From Cymbomonas tetramitiformis (lineage: Eukaryota > Chlorophyta > Pyramimonadophyceae > Pyramimonadales > Pyramimonadaceae): a stretch of DNA of 22,274 nucleotides. The notes under the pieces are model-generated. The model saw only the letters and a list, made by a program, of their open reading frames with translations, did no database searches and was not told the origin of the DNA. Position numbers and translations under genes: made by a program. Of this stretch, positions 17,685-22,274 are shown in pieces. Every line of letters starts with the position of its first letter. Position 1 is the stretch's first letter. The stretch covers positions 81,732 through 104,005 of the forward strand of contig LGRX02035386.1 of the NCBI GenBank assembly GCA_001247695.2. Direction: 5' to 3'.

Positions 17685-20081
17685 ATGATGGCGAGCGGCG
17701 ATCGGGAGCCCGAGCCTGCAGGTGAGACATGTGAGATGCAGGTGGAGGACGCGGAGCCGTGGTGGGCACGGCTTCGGAGGCTGCTGGTAGCGCCGGTGTG
17801 GGACGCAGCGGGGGCACCGTTACCGGCGGCGCCGGCTGCGGTGCCGGCGCCGGCGGTGTCCCCGGCGGGTACCGGGTGCGGTGAGCACTACCCGGCGGTG
17901 GCGGAGTCGAGGTCGGCGAGATGGCCGGCTTTGCGTGCAGCGATCGTGGAGGGCGCCAAGACTCGGGGCCTTTCCGGTACGGGCACGACGGAGGAGGAGC
18001 GCGCTCGCTTCCAGCAGGAGGTGCGCGATGTGGGAGCGCAGGTACCGCTGATGTCGGAGAGAGCGCACCTTCTCGCAGAGGCGCTGAAGGATTGGCCAGA
18101 CGTGGCCTTCCTGGTGCGAGGTGCGGCATGTGGCGTCGGTTTCCCCTTTGCAGGCGAGGAGCCGGACGAGCCGTACATCGTGGAGAATTACGTGGGAGAC
18201 GAGCACGCGGAGGCCATGACCGCGGAGCTCGCGAAGGAGATGGCCGCGGGGAGGATCTTCGACGCTCGCGATTGGCTACCGCGGGGCGTGTCGGCCCTCG
18301 GGATGGTGGAGCGACTCCGCAAGGGGAAGCTCAAGTACCGTCTCGTGTGGGATTACTCGCGACCTTCGTTCGTCGGCGTCAACGACTGGATCGAGCTCCA
18401 GAAGGACGAGTTCACGTCAGTCAAGGACGCGTACGCGCTGCTACGACCGGGCATGTACATGGTGAAGGTGGACCTGGAGGAGGCGTACAGGTCGTTGCCC
18501 GTCGCGTCGCAGTACTGGGCAGCGCAGTGCTTCCAGTGGCGCGGCAAGCGGTACATGGACACGCGCAGCCCGTTCGGGAACCGCGCTTTGCCAGGCATTT
18601 TCATGCGCTACACGCGGGCGATCGTGACGTGGATGCAGGCGCAGGAGGTGCCGTGCGTCGGGTACCCGGACGATTTCTTCATGGTGGCGCGCACGGCAGC
18701 TGAGGCGCAGGAGATGATGGACCTCTTGATCGAGTTCGTGACCATGCTGGGCTTCAAAGTGAATCGAGCCAAGTGTGAAGGTCCAGCGCGACGCATGGAG
18801 TTCCTCGGCGTGTTGTTGTGCACCGACGGCGAGACATGCACCGCGTCGATCGACGAGGAGCGCGTGCAGCAAGTGACGGACAAGCTGCGGGAGATGCGCG
18901 CGGAGGCAGCGAAGGGACCGGTGCGCAGGCGCAAGCTCGAGTCACTGCTTGGGCTGTTGGCGTTCTGTGCGCAGGTGGTGTGGGGGCTTTCGCTCTACAC
19001 GCGGCAGGGCTTGGCGCTCGTCGCGGCGACAGCCGGCAGGTCGCGCGTGACGGTGAACACCGGCGTCATGCAAGACCTGAAGGTGGTGGAGCGCGTCATC
19101 CGGCTCTACAACGGGTGCAAGGTGGTGTTGCACAAGGAGGACGTGCACGAGGACGCCTTCGCGACGGACGCGTCGCTGAGGAAGGGGATGGGCGGCCACT
19201 GCCAGCCCGACTACTTCCTCGTCTCGTGGGAGGACTTGGCGGAGATGCCGCAGCGCGATTTCTACCCGTTCACGAGCAAGGCGAAGTCCCACATCAACTA
19301 CCTCGAGCTCTTCGCGGTTTGGTGGGCACTGGCGATGTGGGCGCACAGGCTGTCGGGGTGGACGCTGGTTGTACGGATCGACAACCAGTGCGCGCTCACG
19401 CAAGTGGACAAGTTCTGGGGACCGGTCGAGTACATCCCGCTGCTGAGGAAGATCTTCTACCTCTGCGCGCAGCACGACATCCGGCTGCGCCCAAAGTACA
19501 TCTCGTCCAAGGACAACCTCTTGGCAGACTTGCTCTCGCGGCTGAAGCTCGAGGAGTTCCACATGCGGTGGGCGATGCGCAAGCGGGAGGTGCTGTGGAG
19601 GCAGGACCGGGACGACTGGCAGTTCTCCCCGGTCCTGTTCGCGGAGATGGACGAGGAGTTCGGACCGTTCACTCTGGACGCGTGCGTGGCGTCCTCGCGG
19701 GCGAACGCTTTCTGCGTGCGGAGTTGGAGCGCGGAGGATGACGCGCGCAAGAAGAGCTTCGACGGGCTCAACACGTGGGCGAACCTCCCCTTCTCGGTGA
19801 TGTACGAGATCCTGCTCAACTTTTTGAAGTGCAAGCGCAGGCAGCAGATGGGCACAGGCGGGTGCTTCCTGGTGCCGGTGTGGGAGGGGGACGAGGCGTA
19901 CGAGCTGGTGTCGGGGATGCGCGAGGTGTTCCGCCCGGTGCGCAAGTACCGGGCGGGCACGATGCTCTTCACAGCGCCAGCGCTGGACGGCAAGGGCCGC
20001 TCGGAGTGGGGGCCCACTCGGTGGGATGTGCTGGTGGTGCGCGTGCCGCTGGAGCCAGTGGAGTTGCCTGACTGGGTGTGA
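17685..20081 (+). CDS. Polyprotein: reverse transcriptase, RNase H, Dam-like methyltransferase
   Basis: ATG 17685 is the first ATG after the gag stop, giving 798 residues. The RT region holds motif A VKVDLEEAYRSL (Asp about 263), motif B SPFGNRALPGIF, motif C YPDD (about 327-330, DNA 18663) and the EFLGVLL block. RNase H follows with ATDAS (Asp about 495), NYLELF (Glu about 541), RIDNQ (Asp about 566) and DNLLADLLSR (Asp about 615). The C-terminal third holds FGPFTLDAC and WANLPF (about 700-703), matching N6-adenine methyltransferase-like domains of DIRS/PAT elements. The enzyme would copy the element RNA into DNA. The role of the methylase is unknown. Pro in YPDD and Leu in NLPF are unusual and may reduce activity. 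The frame is open back to the gag TGA at 17556, so stop readthrough is possible. It overlaps the recombinase ORF by 56 nt. Confidence 0.93.
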   Translation: MMASGDREPEPAGETCEMQVEDAEPWWARLRRLLVAPVWDAAGAPLPAAPAAVPAPAVSPAGTGCGEHYPAVAESRSARWPALRAAIVEGAKTRGLSGTGTTEEERARFQQEVRDVGAQVPLMSERAHLLAEALKDWPDVAFLVRGAACGVGFPFAGEEPDEPYIVENYVGDEHAEAMTAELAKEMAAGRIFDARDWLPRGVSALGMVERLRKGKLKYRLVWDYSRPSFVGVNDWIELQKDEFTSVKDAYALLRPGMYMVKVDLEEAYRSLPVASQYWAAQCFQWRGKRYMDTRSPFGNRALPGIFMRYTRAIVTWMQAQEVPCVGYPDDFFMVARTAAEAQEMMDLLIEFVTMLGFKVNRAKCEGPARRMEFLGVLLCTDGETCTASIDEERVQQVTDKLREMRAEAAKGPVRRRKLESLLGLLAFCAQVVWGLSLYTRQGLALVAATAGRSRVTVNTGVMQDLKVVERVIRLYNGCKVVLHKEDVHEDAFATDASLRKGMGGHCQPDYFLVSWEDLAEMPQRDFYPFTSKAKSHINYLELFAVWWALAMWAHRLSGWTLVVRIDNQCALTQVDKFWGPVEYIPLLRKIFYLCAQHDIRLRPKYISSKDNLLADLLSRLKLEEFHMRWAMRKREVLWRQDRDDWQFSPVLFAEMDEEFGPFTLDACVASSRANAFCVRSWSAEDDARKKSFDGLNTWANLPFSVMYEILLNFLKCKRRQQMGTGGCFLVPVWEGDEAYELVSGMREVFRPVRKYRAGTMLFTAPALDGKGRSEWGPTRWDVLVVRVPLEPVELPDWV

Positions 20082-21108
20082 TCGGGGCGCAGAGGAGCTG
20101 CTGGAGGAGCTGGCAGTGGCGGTGGAGCGCTACCAGGACGGGGCGTACGCCGAGAGCACGCAGAGGTCCTACGACACGGGGGTCAAGGCCTTCCTCACGT
20201 TCTGCGTGCGCTTCGCGTGCCTGGGCACGCTGGAGCCATTGCTCCCGGCGTCGGATGTCACGCTAGCGCGCTTCATTGCCTTCTCAGCGTGGTTCGTGCA
20301 GCCAGGGACGATCAAGTCCTACCTGGCAGGTGTGCGGTCCCTTCACTTGCAGCAGGGGGTGGAGTGGACGCCGGTGGCTCACAGGTTCTGGGTGGCAGCT
20401 GCCCTGCAGGGCGTGCGCAGGCAGTGGGACCGGCCGGCGAAGCCGGTGATGCCCATCATGCTGCGGGACCTAGCGCGCATGGCTGAGTTCGCGGACATGG
20501 AGTCGATCACGGGCTTGGCGCTGTGGGCAGCCATCCTGGTGGGGTTCTACGGCTTGTTCCGCAAGGACAACCTCACCGCGGGGAAGTCCCAGGCGTGGAA
20601 CGCCAGAGGTGCGCTGGTGCGGGAGGATGTGCTTTTCGCGGAGGACGGTGACGTGGTGTGGATCCGAGTGCGACACTCGAAGACCATCCAGTGCGGGGAG
20701 CGCTACCACTGGGTGCCGCTGGTGGCGGTGCCGGGGTCGAGGCTGTGCCCGGTGGAGGCCCTCCGTCGGCTCATGCTGGCCACGGAGGGGTTGGCGGATG
20801 AGGCGCCCCTCTTCCAGGTGGAAGGGAGGGGCAAGCGGGGCGCGCTGGTGCCCATGGCGCACGCAGCGCTGGTGGCCGGGCTGAAGAGCCTGGCCGTGCA
20901 GGTGGGGCTGGACCCGGCTCGGTATGCCGGGCACTCGCTCCGCAGGGGCGGGGCCACAGCAGCCATGCGGCTGAACGTGGAGAGGCTCTACATCAAGCTG
21001 CAGGGGGACTGGAAGTCCGACTGCTGGGAGAGGTACTGCGAGCTGGACGACGAGCAGCGGCTCATCCTTCCGGCCGCGTTCGCGGAGGCCGCGAAGGAGC
21101 TCTCATGA
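20026..21108 (+). CDS. Tyrosine recombinase (integrase of the element)
   Basis: 360 residues from ATG 20026 to TGA 21106-21108. Likely catalytic residues: Arg179 in GFYGLFRKDNL, Lys219 in RHSKT, His303-x-x-Arg306 in GHSLRRGGA, Trp329 in QGDWKSD and the nucleophile Tyr337 in CWERYCEL. An N-terminal SAM-like core-binding region (about 30-110, with STQRSYDTGVKAFLTFC) precedes it. It would insert the circular cDNA by site-specific strand exchange. The first 20 residues are Cys/Trp-rich and lie in the overlap with the polyprotein, so they are probably not native. No other ATG occurs before residue 143, which suggests a +1 frameshift or an unusual start. All catalytic residues appear intact, in contrast to the neighbouring polyprotein. 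Confidence 0.93.
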   Translation: MCWWCACRWSQWSCLTGCDRGAEELLEELAVAVERYQDGAYAESTQRSYDTGVKAFLTFCVRFACLGTLEPLLPASDVTLARFIAFSAWFVQPGTIKSYLAGVRSLHLQQGVEWTPVAHRFWVAAALQGVRRQWDRPAKPVMPIMLRDLARMAEFADMESITGLALWAAILVGFYGLFRKDNLTAGKSQAWNARGALVREDVLFAEDGDVVWIRVRHSKTIQCGERYHWVPLVAVPGSRLCPVEALRRLMLATEGLADEAPLFQVEGRGKRGALVPMAHAALVAGLKSLAVQVGLDPARYAGHSLRRGGATAAMRLNVERLYIKLQGDWKSDCWERYCELDDEQRLILPAAFAEAAKELS

Positions 21109-21202
21109 GGTGACGGCCCGCTCCTTCGCACATTCCCTCCCCTTCACATGTGGCTTTGGGTGCCTGTTAGGTCTGTCAGGTGAGCGGCTGCTTTGCAGAT
21201 TG

Positions 21203-21563
21203 GGCGGCAGAGTCTCAGATGAGCACGATTCCCATGGGGAACCTGTGAGGCCGTCTCCTCACAGCAGCTTCGAAGAACCAGCCGTTTCTGGTTGCGCATG
21301 GCGCCTAGAGTTCCATTCCGTACAGCAGTTGGACACCTGCTAGGAACCTGCTTAGAAGCTTCGTGCTTGGGATCACTGAGACCTTGCTCCACCTGACAGA
21401 GAGGGAGACAGACACTCATGCCACATGCCGAGAGACCGAATAGGCCAGACTGGGTGGCAATTAATATATTGTGAATATATGAATCTGCCAAGATCCCTGC
21501 TTGCCTTTTTGTGACCGGTGCTCTCTGTGGGGGAGGGGGGAGAGTGCATGCTTCGTACAATAA
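21203..21563 (+). repeat. B1 repeat of the retrotransposon
   Basis: Matches B2 (21911-22273) with three substitutions (21318/22028, 21329/22039, 21401/22111) and a 2-base insertion (gc) in B2 near 21932. It directly abuts A2. Minus-strand frames across it are shadows. Confidence 0.95.
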
Positions 21564-21845
21564 TAGACAATTATTATTTGGAAAATAATAATTTGAGTTA
21601 TTGTAGAAGCAATGCGCGCGAACCCTAAGTGTAGGGTCGCCAGGCCCGTCTGCCAGATCGATGCCACACTGGTGTCTGTGGCATCGGGACGGGGGGAGTC
21701 ACCGATCGCCGTGATCGGTGACACGTGACACGTCTGGGCTTGACACGAGAAGTTAGTTGTTAACAACTTTCTCAGGGAGTGTCAAGCAGTTTTTCGGAAT
21801 CTCAGCCTCAGGAGCAACGCTCCATCTCTGTTCTTCCTTTCTTTT
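21564..21845 (+). repeat. A2 repeat of the retrotransposon
   Basis: A second copy of A1 with a single base difference, located between B1 and B2 as expected for split direct repeats. It contains the same hairpins. The following 65 bases (21846-21910) are a pyrimidine-rich then GT-rich spacer not repeated elsewhere in the window. Confidence 0.95.
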
Positions 21846-21910
21846 TCCCACCCACCCACTCCTCTAGTTACAAGGGATGATGCACGGGGGTGTGCTGTTT
21901 GGTGGCGGGT

Positions 21911-22273
21911 GGCGGCAGAGTCTCAGATGAGCGCACGATTCCCATGGGGAACCTGTGAGGCCGTCTCCTCACAGCAGCTTCGAAGAACCAGCCGTTTCTG
22001 GTTGCGCATGGCGCCTAGAGTTCCATTGCGTACAGCAGCTGGACACCTGCTAGGAACCTGCTTAGAAGCTTCGTGCTTGGGATCACTGAGACCTTGCTCC
22101 ACCTGACAGACAGGGAGACAGACACTCATGCCACATGCCGAGAGACCGAATAGGCCAGACTGGGTGGCAATTAATATATTGTGAATATATGAATCTGCCA
22201 AGATCCCTGCTTGCCTTTTTGTGACCGGTGCTCTCTGTGGGGGAGGGGGGAGAGTGCATGCTTCGTACAATAA
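21911..22273 (+). repeat. B2 repeat, right end of the retrotransposon
   Basis: A copy of B1 ending cttcgtacaataa at 22273, which corresponds to the last base of B1 (21563). The element end is therefore placed at 22273. Base 22274 is the only visible flank. Confidence 0.93.
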
Positions 22274-22274
22274 A

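Larger units (their letters stand above)
14826..22273 (+). mobile_element. DIRS/PAT-type tyrosine-recombinase retrotransposon with split direct repeats
   Basis: Layout: A1 (14826-15107), leader, gag-like region, RT-RNase H-methyltransferase, tyrosine recombinase, then B1 (21203-21563), A2 (21564-21845), a 65-bp spacer and B2 (21911-22273). Split direct repeats with a recombinase instead of a DDE integrase define PAT/Kangaroo- and Ngaro-like elements. The methyltransferase domain argues for the PAT/DIRS side over Ngaro. The 7448-bp unit has no LTRs. Such elements integrate from a circular DNA intermediate by recombination and make no target duplication. A1 and A2 differ at one base (14984 against 21722). 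B1 and B2 differ by three substitutions and one 2-bp indel. Near identity implies a recent insertion. B2 ends one base before the window does, so the right flank is not visible. Confidence 0.92.

Overview
The window looks like nuclear DNA of a GC-rich, repeat-laden eukaryotic alga or similar protist. The reasons are predicted GT-AG introns, private minisatellite arrays, and a tyrosine-recombinase (DIRS/PAT-type) retrotransposon, a class well known from green algae. The species cannot be named from sequence alone. There is no bacterial operon layout.

Region 1-8.1 kb is mostly non-coding. It contains a 32-bp tandem repeat at the left edge, a cluster of perfect palindromes (180-700), and a 29-bp minisatellite (908-1137). 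A minus-strand gene fragment with one intron encodes a coiled coil followed by a hydrophobic stretch (2351-1810). A second palindrome family lies at 2993-3248. A hairpin-rich, TA-flanked inverted-repeat element, probably a non-autonomous Tc1/mariner-like MITE, occupies 3428-4006. A set of overlapping hairpins sits at 5525-5563, and a broken Ty1/copia-like fragment at 5872-6786 ends in a perfect stem-loop.

Region 8.1-14.8 kb holds a weak minus-strand two-exon candidate (8464-8185) and a better supported minus-strand gene (13501-10260). The latter has four exons with matching splice phases and would encode a protein with about five membrane segments that I do not recognise. Its introns are filled with unrelated minisatellites: a 24-bp unit in the last intron, a 67-bp unit in the second, and a 42-bp unit upstream of the first visible exon. 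A 29-bp array lies just beyond its 3' end. Long open frames across these arrays are by-products of repeat units, not genes.

Region 14,826-22,273 is one nearly complete retrotransposon with split direct repeats (A1, coding region, B1-A2-B2). It encodes a gag-like region with a CCCH zinc finger, a polyprotein with reverse transcriptase, RNase H and a Dam-like methyltransferase, and a tyrosine recombinase. A1 and A2 differ at 1 of 282 positions, so insertion appears recent. It sits inside the 42-bp minisatellite. Expression seems to need unusual steps: a frame change or splice inside gag, a single in-frame UGA between gag and pol, and a 56-nt pol/recombinase overlap in different frames. Two catalytic motifs carry unusual residues (YPDD and NLPF), so this copy may be enzymatically impaired.
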